Shown: positions 19,730 through 28,292 of the stretch, one piece after another
Numbering within the stretch: the first letter of the stretch is position 1
Layout: the number at the start of each line of letters is the position of its first letter
Assembly (NCBI GenBank): GCA_963703045.1
Contig: OY969782.1
Coordinates: 930,001-994,000 of the forward strand
DNA: 64,000 nt
Origin: Miltoncostaea sp963703045
Lineage (GTDB): Bacteria > Actinomycetota > Thermoleophilia > Miltoncostaeales > Miltoncostaeaceae
Reading direction: 5' to 3'
Notes under the pieces: model-generated
Database searches by the model: none
Told to the model about the DNA's origin: nothing
What the model saw: the letters and a program-made list of their open reading frames with translations, nothing else
Position numbers and translations under genes: made by a program

Positions 19730-20808
19730 GGGCCGCCCCCCTCCGTCTGCTCCTCGAGGCGCCGCCGCCGCTCGTCGGCCGACAACGCCTCGGTGAGCGC
19801 CGTCAGGTTGCCCACCAGCACCTGCTCGCGCAGCGGCACCGTGACGCCCACGCGATGGTCGGTGACACGGTTCTGCGGGAAGTTGTAGGTGCGCACCTTC
19901 TCGGAGCGGTCGCCCGATCCGATGCTCGACTTGCGCGCCACCGACATCTCGGCCTCGCGCTCGGCGCGGGCCCGCTCGTAGAGGCGGGCGCGCAGCACCC
20001 GCATCGCGCGCTCGAAGTTCTGCAGCTGACTCTTCTCGTCCTGCATCGAGACCACGATGCCGGTGGGCAGGTGGGTGAGGCGAACGGCCGAGTCGGTGGT
20101 GTTGACGCTCTGGCCGCCCGGGCCGCTCGAGCGGTAGACGTCGCGCTTGACGTCGTTGCGGTCGATGGTCACGTCGACGTCCTCGACCTCGGGCAGCACC
20201 GCCACGGTGGCCGTCGAGGTGTGGATGCGGCCCTGGCTCTCGGTGGCCGGCACGCGCTGAACCCGGTGCACGCCCGCCTCGTGCTTGAACACCGCGAAGG
20301 CGCCGCGGCCCTTGACCGCGATGGTGGCCTCGCGCACCCCGCCGGCGTCTGCCTCGGCGGCCGACATGAGCTCGACGCGCAGACCGCGCGACTCGGCGTA
20401 GCGGGTGTAGACGTCCACGAGGTCGCGTGCGAACAGGGCCGCCTCCTCGCCCCCGGCGGCGGCGCGGATCTCGACGAGGGTGTCGCGATCGTCGTCGGGA
20501 TCGGGCTCGATCATCGCCTCGCGGATGCGCGGGCCGAGGGCCTCGGCCTCGGCGCGGGCCTCGTCGAGCATCTCCCGCACGTCGCCGTCCTCCTCGTCGG
20601 CGAGCATCTCCCGCGCCTCGGCCGCGCGGGCGTCGGCGTCGCGCCAGGCCGCGGCGAGGTCGAAGGCCTCGGCCAGGTCGGCCCAGCGCTTGTTGACCGA
20701 CGCGTACCGCGAGCGGTCCGCGGGGAGCTCCGGGTCGCCCAGCGCCTCGGAGAGCTCCGTGCGCGTCCTCAGGATCTGCTCGACCAACGAGGCCGTATCG
20801 GTGCTCAC
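19726..20808 (-). CDS. prfA: Peptide chain release factor 1
   Basis: This 360-residue class I release factor ends translation at UAA and UAG. The stop-codon-reading tripeptide PAT is at 187-189 (VQRVPATESQGRIHTS), and the GGQ of the peptidyl-transferase end is at 231-233 in SSGPGGQSVN. Length is normal. The PAT tripeptide separates it from RF2, which uses SPF. It lies 45 bases below rpmE and overlaps the next gene by GTGA. Confidence 0.98.
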   Translation of the reverse strand: MSTDTASLVEQILRTRTELSEALGDPELPADRSRYASVNKRWADLAEAFDLAAAWRDADARAAEAREMLADEEDGDVREMLDEARAEAEALGPRIREAMIEPDPDDDRDTLVEIRAAAGGEEAALFARDLVDVYTRYAESRGLRVELMSAAEADAGGVREATIAVKGRGAFAVFKHEAGVHRVQRVPATESQGRIHTSTATVAVLPEVEDVDVTIDRNDVKRDVYRSSGPGGQSVNTTDSAVRLTHLPTGIVVSMQDEKSQLQNFERAMRVLRARLYERARAEREAEMSVARKSSIGSGDRSEKVRTYNFPQNRVTDHRVGVTVPLREQVLVGNLTALTEALSADERRRRLEEQTEGGGP

Positions 20809-20853
20809 ACCGACCCCCTCGGGCCCGCGACCGGACCTCCCGCCGGGACCGTC

Positions 20854-21069
20854 CTAGGAGCCGGCGCGCCGGCTGCGGGCCAGCTTGCGCTGGAACCGCT
20901 CGACCCGGCCACCCGAGTCCACCAGCTTCTGCTTGCCCGTGTAGAAGGGGTGGCAGTTGCTGCAGATCTCGACCTTGATCTCGGACTTGGTCGAGCGGGT
21001 GTCGAACTCGTTGCCGCAGGTGCAACGGACGTGCGCGACGACGTACTCGGGGTGGATCTCGGTCTTCAT
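20854..21069 (-). CDS. rpmE: 50S ribosomal protein L31 (zinc-binding type)
   Basis: This 71-residue L31 keeps both Cys pairs (CTCGNEF and EICSNCHPFYTGKQ), so it is the zinc-binding C+ form. The ATG at 21067-21069 has an AGGA site nine bases above; a longer frame to 21132 adds residues not found in L31. It starts the translation-gene unit. Confidence 0.97.
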   Translation of the reverse strand: MKTEIHPEYVVAHVRCTCGNEFDTRSTKSEIKVEICSNCHPFYTGKQKLVDSGGRVERFQRKLARSRRAGS

Positions 21070-21127
21070 CTGTGCGTCCTCGCGGAGAGAGGTGTGCGTG
21101 CGGCCCGCCGTGCGGCCCGGTCCTCCG

Positions 21128-21133
21128 AGCATA
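21128..21133 (-). promoter_or_regulatory. Candidate -10 element (TATGCT) for rpmE-prfA unit
   Basis: TATGCT on the minus strand about 60 bases above the rpmE ATG, giving a leader of about 50 bases. No clear -35 box. Confidence 0.45.
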
Positions 21134-21158
21134 GACGACCGCGCAAGCGGCCCCCGGT

Positions 21159-21187
21159 GGCGGGCGGGGCGCGGGGCCCCGCCCGCC
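21159..21187 (-). terminator. Strong GC hairpin after etfBA
   Basis: A 12-bp perfect stem (21159-21170 pairing with 21176-21187, GGCGGGCGGGGC and its complement) around a five-base loop, ten bases past the etfA stop. No U-tract. Confidence 0.55.
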
Positions 21188-21196
21188 GCGGGCGGT

Positions 21197-22156
21197 CTAG
21201 CCCCGGCGCTCCTTCACGAGCTCCGTGAGCTTCGGGACGATCTCCTTGAGGTCGCCGACCACGCCGAGGTCGCTGAACTCGAAGATCGGCGCGTTGGCGT
21301 CCTTGTTGATCGAGACGATCACCTGCGAGGTCTGCATGCCGACCTTGTGCTGGATCGCCCCCGACACCCCGGCGCCGATGTAGAGCTTCGGCGAGACGAC
21401 CTTGCCGGTCTGCCCGACCTGGGTGGCGTAGGGGTACCAGCCCGAGTCGACGACCGCCCGTGTCGATGCGACGGCGCCGCCCATGGCCTTCGCGAGCTCC
21501 TCGAGCTGCCCGAAGCCCTCGGGCTCGCCGAGGCCGCGACCGCCGGTCACCAGGATGTCCGCGTCCTCGATGGACGGACCCGACGACTCGGCGTGCGCCT
21601 GCTCGACCATCCGGGCCTGGGTGGAGAAGTCCTCGGTGTCCGTCGCGAGGGTCTCGACCTGGGCCTCGCCGCCGCTCTCGGCGGCGTCGAACGAGCCCGC
21701 GCGGATGAGGGCGAGGCGCGGCTCCGACGACCAGCCGACGTCGGCCATGACCGTGTCGCCGAGGGCCGACCGCTTGCCGATGAGCGTGCCGTCCGTGCGC
21801 TCGAGGTCGTTGAGGTCCCAGTTGAGGCCCGCGTCGAGGCGCGCCGAGAGTCCTCCGGCGACGTCCGCCGACAGCACCGACGCCGCGAACAGCACGGTGT
21901 CGAAGCCCCCGTCGGCGACCAACCGGGCGAGGATGTCGACGCGCGGCTGCGGCAGCGGGGCCTCGAGTGACTCGTTCTCGGCGACGTACACGGTCGCGGC
22001 GCCGTACTTCCCGGCCGTCGCGGCCAGGCCGGAGACGTCCGCGCCGATGAGCACGGCGGAGGTCTCGGAGTCGATCGACGCGGCCTTCGTCAGGACGCCG
22101 AGCGCCCCCTTCTGGATCGTGTCTCCGTGGTGCTCGAGGAAGACGAGGGTGCTCAA
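21197..22156 (-). CDS. etfA: Electron transfer flavoprotein subunit alpha
   Basis: This 319-residue protein ends with the FAD-binding domain, seen as ILVTGGRGLGEPEGF, SRAVVDSGWYP-like and LYIGAGVSGAIQHKVGMQTSQ segments. ETF takes electrons from acyl-CoA and other dehydrogenases to the quinone pool. The start is an unusual TTG at 22154-22156 that overlaps the etfB stop as TTGA, and the family N-terminus begins there; longer frames are not ETF-like. A GC hairpin follows the stop. Confidence 0.96.
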   Translation of the reverse strand: MSTLVFLEHHGDTIQKGALGVLTKAASIDSETSAVLIGADVSGLAATAGKYGAATVYVAENESLEAPLPQPRVDILARLVADGGFDTVLFAASVLSADVAGGLSARLDAGLNWDLNDLERTDGTLIGKRSALGDTVMADVGWSSEPRLALIRAGSFDAAESGGEAQVETLATDTEDFSTQARMVEQAHAESSGPSIEDADILVTGGRGLGEPEGFGQLEELAKAMGGAVASTRAVVDSGWYPYATQVGQTGKVVSPKLYIGAGVSGAIQHKVGMQTSQVIVSINKDANAPIFEFSDLGVVGDLKEIVPKLTELVKERRG

Positions 22157-22932
22157 ATCAGCTTCCTTTCCACGAGGAAGTCGAAGATCTTCTGGGCGCC
22201 GGAGCCGTCGTCCTCGATCTTGATGGTGTTCCCGCGCGAGGGCGGCTCGCCCAGCGCGACGACGGTGGTGCGTGACCCGGCCTCGCCGGCCGCGCCGGGG
22301 TCGACCCCGACGTCCGCGAGCGACTTGGTCTCCTGCGGCTTCTTCTTGGCGCCCATGATGCCCTTGAGCGACGGATAGCGCGGCTCGTTGAGCGAGTCGG
22401 CCACCGCGAGCACCGCCGGCAGCGGCGCGGCGATCGTGTCGTAGCCGTACTCGGTCTGGCGCTTGCCCGTGGCCGTGCCGCCCTCGACGGTCAACTCGGA
22501 GACCTGCGAGATCACCGGCAGGCGCATGCGGTCGGCGACCGCGGCCCACAGCACGGCGCCGTCGCCGTCGGTGGCCTGCTGGCCGAAGAGCACCAGGTCG
22601 GGCGACTCGGCCTTGAGGGTCTCGGCCAGGATGTGGCTCGTGGCCACGAGGTCGGAGCCCACCGCGGCGTCGTCCGAGACGAGCACGGCGCGGTCGGCGC
22701 CCATGGCGAGGCCCTTGCGGAGCGACTCGAGCGCGCGGCCGGCGCCGAGCGACACCAGGACGACCTCGCCGTCCCCGGCGGCGTCGCGGAGGCGGATGGC
22801 CTCCTCGACCGCGTTCAGGTCGTAGGAGTTCAGCGATCGGTCGCCGGAGCGGTCCATCCGCAGGGTCCCCGGGTCGATCCGCCTCGAGGGGCCGGCGTCC
22901 GGCACCTCTTTCACGCAGACCGCGATCTTCAT
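22153..22932 (-). CDS. etfB: Electron transfer flavoprotein subunit beta
   Basis: This 259-residue ETF beta starts MKIAVCVKEVPDAG and carries LNSYDLNAVEEAIRL, LVLFGQQATDGDGA and PAVLAVADSLNEPRYPSLKGIM, all family signatures for the AMP-binding subunit. The ATG at 22930-22932 has AGGGGG just above. It is followed by etfA with a four-base overlap. No acyl-CoA dehydrogenase is in the window, so the electron donor is elsewhere. Confidence 0.97.
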   Translation of the reverse strand: MKIAVCVKEVPDAGPSRRIDPGTLRMDRSGDRSLNSYDLNAVEEAIRLRDAAGDGEVVLVSLGAGRALESLRKGLAMGADRAVLVSDDAAVGSDLVATSHILAETLKAESPDLVLFGQQATDGDGAVLWAAVADRMRLPVISQVSELTVEGGTATGKRQTEYGYDTIAAPLPAVLAVADSLNEPRYPSLKGIMGAKKKPQETKSLADVGVDPGAAGEAGSRTTVVALGEPPSRGNTIKIEDDGSGAQKIFDFLVERKLI

Positions 22933-22972
22933 CAAGCCCCCTGACACTCGCCGGCAGGAACGTCCTCCAGGG

Positions 22973-22978
22973 ACCCTA
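22973..22978 (-). promoter_or_regulatory. Candidate -10 element (TAGGGT) for etfBA
   Basis: TAGGGT on the minus strand, 40 bases above the etfB ATG, with a leader of about 33 bases. It is divergent from the pepA -10 candidate. Confidence 0.45.
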
Positions 22979-23044
22979 ACGCGTCGCACAGCCGGACGGC
23001 CGGGCGATCCGGCCCGGTACGGGGGCCGTCCGTCGGCACCCGCG

Positions 23045-23050
23045 TAGTCT
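23045..23050 (+). promoter_or_regulatory. Candidate -10 element (TAGTCT) for pepA
   Basis: TAGTCT, 33 bases above the pepA GTG, with the GGAGG ribosome site inside the predicted leader. Confidence 0.45.
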
Positions 23051-23083
23051 TCGCCGGGTCCCCGATCGAAGGTGGAGGTCCCC

Positions 23084-24553
23084 GTGCGGAGCTCGGTGAG
23101 GAAGTCCGCGGACGTCGCGTCCGCCAAGGCCGACCTGCTGGTCGTGTGCGTCCCCTCCCCGCCCGGCGCGCCGACGGGGGCGGTGGCCGACGTCGACGCC
23201 GCCCTCGGCGGCCTGGTCGGGGCCGCCATCGCCGACGGCGAGATCGACGGCGCGCGCGGATCGGCCACCCGCTTCCACGCCGGCGCCGCCCTGGCGTCGC
23301 CCCGGGTCGCGGTGGTCGGGGTGGGCGCGGGCACCCCCGACGACTGGCGTGCCGCGGGCGAGGCGGTCGCCGGCCTCGCCGCCCGCGTCGTCACCCGGAC
23401 GGTCGCCCTCGTGCCGCCCGCCGACGCCGACGCGACGGCGGTCGGAGCCTTCGTGCAGGGCCTCGGCGTGGGCGCGTACCGCTTCGACCGGTTCACGACG
23501 TCCGACGAGGACCGGCGCCCGGCGCCCGAGCGGCTGGTGGTGCACGGCGGGGCCGTGCGCGCGGCCGATCTGACGCGGGCCGACCGGGTCGCCGCCGCCG
23601 TCAACGCCGCCCGCGACCTCTCCAACACGCCCGGCAACCACCTCACCCCGACGATGCTCGCCGACTACGCCACGGCGCTCGCCGGGGACATCCCGGGCCT
23701 CACCTGCACGGTGCTCGGCACCTCGAAGCTCGAGAAGCTCGGCGCCGGGGCGCTGCTGGCCGTCGCCAGGGGGTCGGACGAGGCGCCGCGCATGATCGTG
23801 ATGCGCTACCGGCCCGAGAAGGCGGCGCGCCCGGGCGAGGTGCTCGGCCTGGTGGGCAAGGCGGTCACGTTCGACTCGGGGGGCATCTCGATCAAGCCCT
23901 CGAGCGGCATGGAGGAGATGAAGATGGACATGGGCGGGGGGGCGGCCGTGATCGAGGGCATCGCCCTCGTGGCGGCGCTCGGCCTGCCGGTCGAGGTGCT
24001 CGCCGTGGTCGCCTCCACCGAGAACATGCCGAGCGGTCGGGCGGTCAAGCCGGGCGACGTCATCACCGCGATGAACGGCCGCACGATCGAGGTCATCAAC
24101 ACCGACGCCGAGGGCCGGCTGATCCTCGCCGACGCCCTGACCCACGCCGCCCGCGAGGGCGCCACCCGCATGATCGACTTCGCCACGCTCACGGGCGCGA
24201 TCGTCGTCGCGCTGGGCGAGGTCTACGCGGGCCTGTTCGGCTCGGACGACGAGTGGACCGCGCTGGTGCGCGACGCGGGCGAGGAGTCGGGCGACCTGGC
24301 ATGGCCGATGCCCATGCACGAGCGCTACGCGCCGCTCATCAAGAGCGGCGTCGCCGACCTGGCGAACTCGTCGAACAAGCGGCAGGCCGGGGCGGTCTAC
24401 GCCGCCCAGTTCCTGCGCGAGTTCACCGAGGAGCTGCCCTGGTGCCACGTCGACGTGGCGGGCACCGCCATGGTGTCGGGCAAGGGCACGGGCTTCGGTG
24501 TGCGCCTGATCCTGTCCGTGGCCGACCGGCTGGCGGCGCCCGCCCCGCTGTGA
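23084..24553 (+). CDS. pepA: Leucyl aminopeptidase (M17 family)
   Basis: This 489-residue M17 peptidase removes N-terminal residues and uses two metal ions. The metal and active-site motifs are GKAVTFDSGGISIKP, MKMDMGGGAAVIEGI and the signature INTDAEGRLILADAL. The N-terminal domain is less conserved, as usual. I chose the GTG at 23084 because GGAGG lies five bases above; an ATG-like frame start at 23072 is inside that ribosome site. The stop overlaps the next small gene as GTGA. Confidence 0.95.
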   Translation: MRSSVRKSADVASAKADLLVVCVPSPPGAPTGAVADVDAALGGLVGAAIADGEIDGARGSATRFHAGAALASPRVAVVGVGAGTPDDWRAAGEAVAGLAARVVTRTVALVPPADADATAVGAFVQGLGVGAYRFDRFTTSDEDRRPAPERLVVHGGAVRAADLTRADRVAAAVNAARDLSNTPGNHLTPTMLADYATALAGDIPGLTCTVLGTSKLEKLGAGALLAVARGSDEAPRMIVMRYRPEKAARPGEVLGLVGKAVTFDSGGISIKPSSGMEEMKMDMGGGAAVIEGIALVAALGLPVEVLAVVASTENMPSGRAVKPGDVITAMNGRTIEVINTDAEGRLILADALTHAAREGATRMIDFATLTGAIVVALGEVYAGLFGSDDEWTALVRDAGEESGDLAWPMPMHERYAPLIKSGVADLANSSNKRQAGAVYAAQFLREFTEELPWCHVDVAGTAMVSGKGTGFGVRLILSVADRLAAPAPL

Positions 24554-24783
24554 CCGCCTGGGTCATCCTCATCGGCGCCGGCCTCGCCGTCGCCGGCGTG
24601 GTGATCAAGGTGGGTCGCGACGTGACGCGCGACCTGCGCGCCGACCGCGCCGCGCACGGCGGCCGCCTGACCACGGCGGCCGCCCGCCGGGCCGCCTGGA
24701 CCTCGGCGATCGTGATCCTGCTGATCCTCGTGCTGATCATCTGGCCCCTCGTCCTCGGCGGCGGAGGCGTGGCGGGCGACTGA
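24550..24783 (+). CDS. Small two-helix membrane protein coupled to pepA
   Basis: I do not recognise this 77-residue protein. It has two hydrophobic helices (about residues 3-18 and 51-70) with a basic, charged loop between them. The GTG at 24550-24552 overlaps the pepA TGA, so it is probably made by re-initiation after pepA. It is easily missed because its frame merges with an antisense-like frame inside pepA. Support is the coupling and the clean membrane pattern. Confidence 0.6.
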   Translation: MTAWVILIGAGLAVAGVVIKVGRDVTRDLRADRAAHGGRLTTAAARRAAWTSAIVILLILVLIIWPLVLGGGGVAGD

Positions 24784-24818
24784 GGGGCCGGCGGCCCCGT
24801 CCGCGCGCCGGCCGGCGC
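24784..24818. terminator. Two GC hairpins between convergent pepA unit and hisC
   Basis: GGGGCC-GGC-GGCCCC (24784-24798) and the palindrome GCGCCGGCCGGCGC (24805-24818) fill the short convergent spacer. Either could stop transcription from both sides. Confidence 0.4.
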
Positions 24819-24825
24819 CCGCGAC

Positions 24826-25977
24826 TCACCGGGCCTCGGCCAGCGCCTCCGCCATCGCGCCCAGCATGCGGGCGTTCTGCTCGGGCAGGCCGATCGTGAT
24901 GCGCAGGCACGTCGGCGCGCCGAAGGCGCGGGTCGGCCGCACGATCACCCCGCGCGCGAGCAGCGCGGCGTTGACCGCGCCCGCCCGCTCGGTCGTGCCG
25001 AGGTCGACGAGCAGGAAGTTGGCCGTGCTCGGCAGCGGCGCGAGGCCGAGGGCCCGCAGCCCGCTCGCGGTGATCTCGCGCTCGGCCGCGTTGAGGGCGA
25101 TGCGCCGGGGCAGGTGGGCGTCCGCGTCGGCCAGGCTGCCGATGGCGGCGGCCTGGGCGGCGGAGGTGACGTCGAAGACGTTGCGCACCACGCCGAGGGC
25201 CCGCACCAGGTCGGGCGGCCCCATCAGGTAGCCGACGCGCAGGCCGGCGAGGCCGAACGCCTTGCTGAAGGTCCGCAGGCCGGCCATCGGCCGTCCCTGC
25301 GCGACCAGCGCCGCCGCGTCGTGTCCCCCGGGGGGCAGGTACTCGAAGTAGGCCTCGTCGACGACCGGCAGCACGTGGCCCGGCAGGCGGTCGAGGAAGT
25401 CGCGCAGCTCGTCGGCCCCGACCGCCGCGCCGGTCGGGTTGTTGGGACTCACGACGACCACCATCTTCGTGCGGGGCCCCACGAGGGCGGCGAGCGCGGT
25501 GAGGTCGTAGGCGCCGTCGGCGCGCAGGGCGGCGGTCCGCACCGGAGCGCCCTGCACCTGGCCCCCGACCCGCCACGACAGGAACGACGGCCAGCCCATC
25601 ACGATCTCGTCGCCCGGGTCGAGCAGGGCGGTGCAGAGGAGCCGTATCAGGCCGTCGACCCCCGACCCGGGCAGCACCTGCGACGGGTGCAGGCCGGTGC
25701 GGGCGGCGATCGCGTCGCGCAGCGCCCAGGCCCCGGGGTCGGGGTACACCCGCACGCCGGCCGCGGCGTCGCGCATCGCGTCGAGCGCCGCGGGCATGGG
25801 CGGGAACGGACCCTCGTTCGACGCGAGCTTCACGACCGACGCGACGCCGGTCTCGCGGCGGACCTCGTCCGCCGGGCGTCCCGGCTCGTAGGCGTTGACG
25901 CCGGCCAGGAGGGAGCGGACCAACCCGGCGGGCAGGCGCTCCGCGGGCAGGGGGGTCGACTCTGTCTCGGAGCTCAC
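24826..25977 (-). CDS. hisC: Histidinol-phosphate/aromatic aminotransferase
   Basis: This 383-residue class I/II PLP aminotransferase has KLASNEGPFPP, VSPNNPTGAAV, the VDEAYFEY motif, the PLP lysine in TFSKAFGLAGLRVGY and the C-terminal LRITIGLPEQN. These fit HisC, which makes histidinol phosphate. Stand-alone copies away from a his operon, as here, may instead serve aromatic amino acids. The GTG at 25975-25977 lies eight bases below TACCAT, and there is no ribosome site, so the mRNA is probably leaderless. Confidence 0.88.
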   Translation of the reverse strand: MSSETESTPLPAERLPAGLVRSLLAGVNAYEPGRPADEVRRETGVASVVKLASNEGPFPPMPAALDAMRDAAAGVRVYPDPGAWALRDAIAARTGLHPSQVLPGSGVDGLIRLLCTALLDPGDEIVMGWPSFLSWRVGGQVQGAPVRTAALRADGAYDLTALAALVGPRTKMVVVVSPNNPTGAAVGADELRDFLDRLPGHVLPVVDEAYFEYLPPGGHDAAALVAQGRPMAGLRTFSKAFGLAGLRVGYLMGPPDLVRALGVVRNVFDVTSAAQAAAIGSLADADAHLPRRIALNAAEREITASGLRALGLAPLPSTANFLLVDLGTTERAGAVNAALLARGVIVRPTRAFGAPTCLRITIGLPEQNARMLGAMAEALAEAR

Positions 25978-25985
25978 GGTCGGCG

Positions 25986-25991
25986 ATGGTA
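25986..25991 (-). promoter_or_regulatory. Leaderless-type -10 element (TACCAT) of hisC
   Basis: TACCAT on the minus strand, eight bases above the hisC GTG. Confidence 0.5.
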
Positions 25992-26028
25992 GTCCACCCC
26001 CGCGGGTAAGTCCGCTCAGGCGACCCGC

Positions 26029-26034
26029 TACCGT
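26029..26034 (+). promoter_or_regulatory. Candidate -10 element (TACCGT) for acyltransferase-glycosyltransferase pair
   Basis: TACCGT, 33 bases above the ATG at 26068, leaving a leader of about 27 bases with an AAAGG ribosome site. Confidence 0.4.
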
Positions 26035-26067
26035 CGCCGCGACCGCCTCCTCCCGAAAGGCACGCCC

Positions 26068-26526
26068 ATGATGATCACCGAGCGGAGCAAGAGCGTGATC
26101 CCGTTCCGCACCGCCGACGCGGCGCGCGTCGGGGAGGGGTGCTTCTACCTCGACATGATCGTGTGGCTCAACAGCGACCGCATCGGGATGGGGGACCGGG
26201 TCGGCTTCAACCACGGGTGCTACGTCAACGGCTTCGGCGGCCTCTCCATCGGCGATCGCTCCATCTTCGGGCCCTACACGATGATCCACACGGCCAACCA
26301 CGAGATGGATCTCGGAGCGCCGATCCCCGACCAGGGCTGGACGCTCGGCGAGGTCACGATCGGCTCCGACTGCTGGATCGGCATGGGCGTCTGCATCCTG
26401 CCGGGCGTGACGATCGGCGACGGCTGCGTCGTGGGCGCCGGGGCCGTCGTGGCGAAGGACCTCGACCCCTACTCCATCGCGGTCGGCAACCCGGCCCGGG
26501 CGATCCGCGACCGGCGCGCGTCGTGA
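26068..26526 (+). CDS. Left-handed beta-helix (hexapeptide) acyltransferase
   Basis: This 152-residue protein is built of hexapeptide repeats, with a conserved block GEVTIGSDCWIGMGVCILPGV and TIGDGCVVGAGAVVAKDLDPYSIAVGNPA typical of LacA/NodL/WbbJ-type O-acetyltransferases. The catalytic His is probably in MIHTANHEMD. It would add an acetyl or acyl group to a sugar. The stop overlaps the start of the following glycosyltransferase as GTGA, so the two genes likely act on the same glycan. Confidence 0.9.
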   Translation: MMITERSKSVIPFRTADAARVGEGCFYLDMIVWLNSDRIGMGDRVGFNHGCYVNGFGGLSIGDRSIFGPYTMIHTANHEMDLGAPIPDQGWTLGEVTIGSDCWIGMGVCILPGVTIGDGCVVGAGAVVAKDLDPYSIAVGNPARAIRDRRAS

Positions 26527-27620
26527 GGGTCCTCTTCCTCCAGCGTCAGCCGTGCATCCGCGCCATGAAGTACGCCGTCGGCCTGCGCCACGCGCACCCC
26601 GACATCGTCCTCGGGTTCGCCTACCAGGGTCGCACGCTGACGGGCTGGTACGGAGCGGGCGACGAGCTCTTCGAGGGATGGTGGCGTCTGCCGGTGGAGG
26701 GCGCCAACGGCGCCTTCGCCGCGGCCGTCGAGGAGTTCGGCCCCGACCTCATCCACAGCCACAACCTGCCCGACACCCTCACCGTGATGGCCCTCGAGAC
26801 GGTCGATGGCCGGGTGCCGGTCGTGCACGACGCCCACGACCTCCAGAGCCTGCGCCGCACACCGTACGAGGACGGCTTCGACGACCCGGCCGATCCGGCG
26901 GCGGCCGAGTCGGCGGCGATCGAGGGGAGCGCGGCGCTCGTCGCGGTCTCGCAGGAGATGCTCGACGCCATCGGCGCGCGCCACCGGCCGCCCCCGCGGA
27001 CGCTGCTGTTCGCGAACTACGCGCTCGAGCGGGACCTGGCACCCGAGTCGGCCGACCGTCCCGCGACCGGCGGCCCGCCGCGGGTCGTCTATCAGGGGAG
27101 CCTCTCGGACAACGGCAGCCACTACGACCTGCGCGACCACTTCGCCGCCATCGCGGCGTCGGGCCTCGCGATCGACGTGTTCCCGAACCGGGACGCCCCC
27201 GCCTACCGGGACATGGCGGCCCGCACCCCGGGGATGCGCGTGCACGAGACGCTCCGGCCGGCCGACCTGCTGCGGGCGCTCCCGGCCTACGACGTCGGCT
27301 GGGCGGCGTTCAACACCGGCCTCAACGCGGCCCACCTCGACACCGCGCTCCCGAACAAGGCCTTCGAGTACCTCGCCTCGGGTCTGCCGATCGCCGCCGG
27401 CCGCCACCGGGCGCTCGAGCGCCTGATCGCGGAGAACGGCGTGGGCGTGGTCGTCGACGACGCCCGCGACCTGGCCGGCGCGCTCGCCGAGATCGGACTG
27501 CCCGCGCTGCGCGCGCGGGTGGCGGAGCGGCGCCGCCACTTCACGGTCGAGGGCCACATCGGGGCGCTCGTCGACCTCTACCGCGAGACCGTCGCGGCGC
27601 CCGGGGTCGTCCCCGCGTGA
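26523..27620 (+). CDS. Glycosyltransferase, GT-B fold (family 4-like)
   Basis: This 365-residue protein starts VRVLFLQRQPC, contains the PDLIHSHNLPDTLTVMAL and VHDAHDLQSLR segments of the acceptor domain, then GGPPRVVYQGSLSDNG at the start of the donor domain and LPNKAFEYLASGLPIAAG, the GT4-type nucleotide-sugar motif. The catalytic Glu is in the NKAFEYL helix. Donor and acceptor are unknown. The GTG at 26523 overlaps the preceding stop. Together with the acyltransferase it forms a small glycan-modifying unit. Confidence 0.85.
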   Translation: MRVLFLQRQPCIRAMKYAVGLRHAHPDIVLGFAYQGRTLTGWYGAGDELFEGWWRLPVEGANGAFAAAVEEFGPDLIHSHNLPDTLTVMALETVDGRVPVVHDAHDLQSLRRTPYEDGFDDPADPAAAESAAIEGSAALVAVSQEMLDAIGARHRPPPRTLLFANYALERDLAPESADRPATGGPPRVVYQGSLSDNGSHYDLRDHFAAIAASGLAIDVFPNRDAPAYRDMAARTPGMRVHETLRPADLLRALPAYDVGWAAFNTGLNAAHLDTALPNKAFEYLASGLPIAAGRHRALERLIAENGVGVVVDDARDLAGALAEIGLPALRARVAERRRHFTVEGHIGALVDLYRETVAAPGVVPA

Positions 27621-27659
27621 CCGGGACGCGGATGGCGGCTCCGGGGTACCGCCCCCGGC

Positions 27660-27665
27660 TAGAGT
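27660..27665 (+). promoter_or_regulatory. Leaderless-type -10 element (TAGAGT) of Lon-N gene
   Basis: TAGAGT six bases above the GTG at 27672. The only ribosome-like sequence (GGAGG) is one base from the start, too close to work, which supports leaderless translation. Confidence 0.55.
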
Positions 27666-27671
27666 GGAGGA

Positions 27672-28292
27672 GTGAGTGACGACGCACCCGATCTCGGGCT
27701 CTTCCCGCTCGGCCTCGTGCTGCTGCCGAGCGAGCTCATCCCGCTGCACCTCTTCGAGCCGCGCTACCGGCAGCTCTACGCCGACTGCGTGCTCGAGGAC
27801 AGGCCCTTCGTCGTGGTGCAGGCGGGCCCGACCGGCACCGCCGACGTCGGCTGCTCCGCGCGCTTCGAGAAGCTCGTGCGGCGCTTCGAGGACGGTCGCC
27901 TGGACGTGATCGTGCAGGGAGTGGCCCCGGTGCGCGTGGTCGAGGAGACCGAGGGCAACCTCTACTTCTCGGCCCGGGTGGAGCCGCTGGACGACGAGGA
28001 GGGCGAGGTGCCCCCGGACCTGTCCGAGGGCGTGCTGCGGCGCTTCCGCTCGCTGGCCGGACTCCCCGACGACGCGCGGCCGGAGGCTCCCGAGGGCACG
28101 CCGCTCTCGTACGCGGTCGCCGGCCGGCTCGAGCTGGCGCCGGGCCCCAAGCAGCAGTTGCTCGAGAGCCGCGACGAGGCCCATCGCCTGGCGCTGCTGA
28201 GCGAGCTGCTCGACGCGGTGGGACGGGAGATGGAGCACGCCCGGATGGCGGCGCGACGGGCCAGCACGAACGGCAAGGTCTCGACGCCGTGA
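27672..28292 (+). CDS. Lon N-terminal substrate-binding-domain protein
   Basis: This 206-residue stand-alone LON-SB protein begins with LGLFPLGLVLLPSELIPLHLFEPRYRQL, the hallmark of the Lon N-terminal domain, and has no ATPase or protease domain. The C-terminal third is helical (residues about 150-206). Such proteins are common in actinobacteria, but their role is not established. The GTG is the only possible start after an in-frame TAG at 27660-27662. The stop overlaps ygfZ as GTGA. Confidence 0.88.
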   Translation: MSDDAPDLGLFPLGLVLLPSELIPLHLFEPRYRQLYADCVLEDRPFVVVQAGPTGTADVGCSARFEKLVRRFEDGRLDVIVQGVAPVRVVEETEGNLYFSARVEPLDDEEGEVPPDLSEGVLRRFRSLAGLPDDARPEAPEGTPLSYAVAGRLELAPGPKQQLLESRDEAHRLALLSELLDAVGREMEHARMAARRASTNGKVSTP

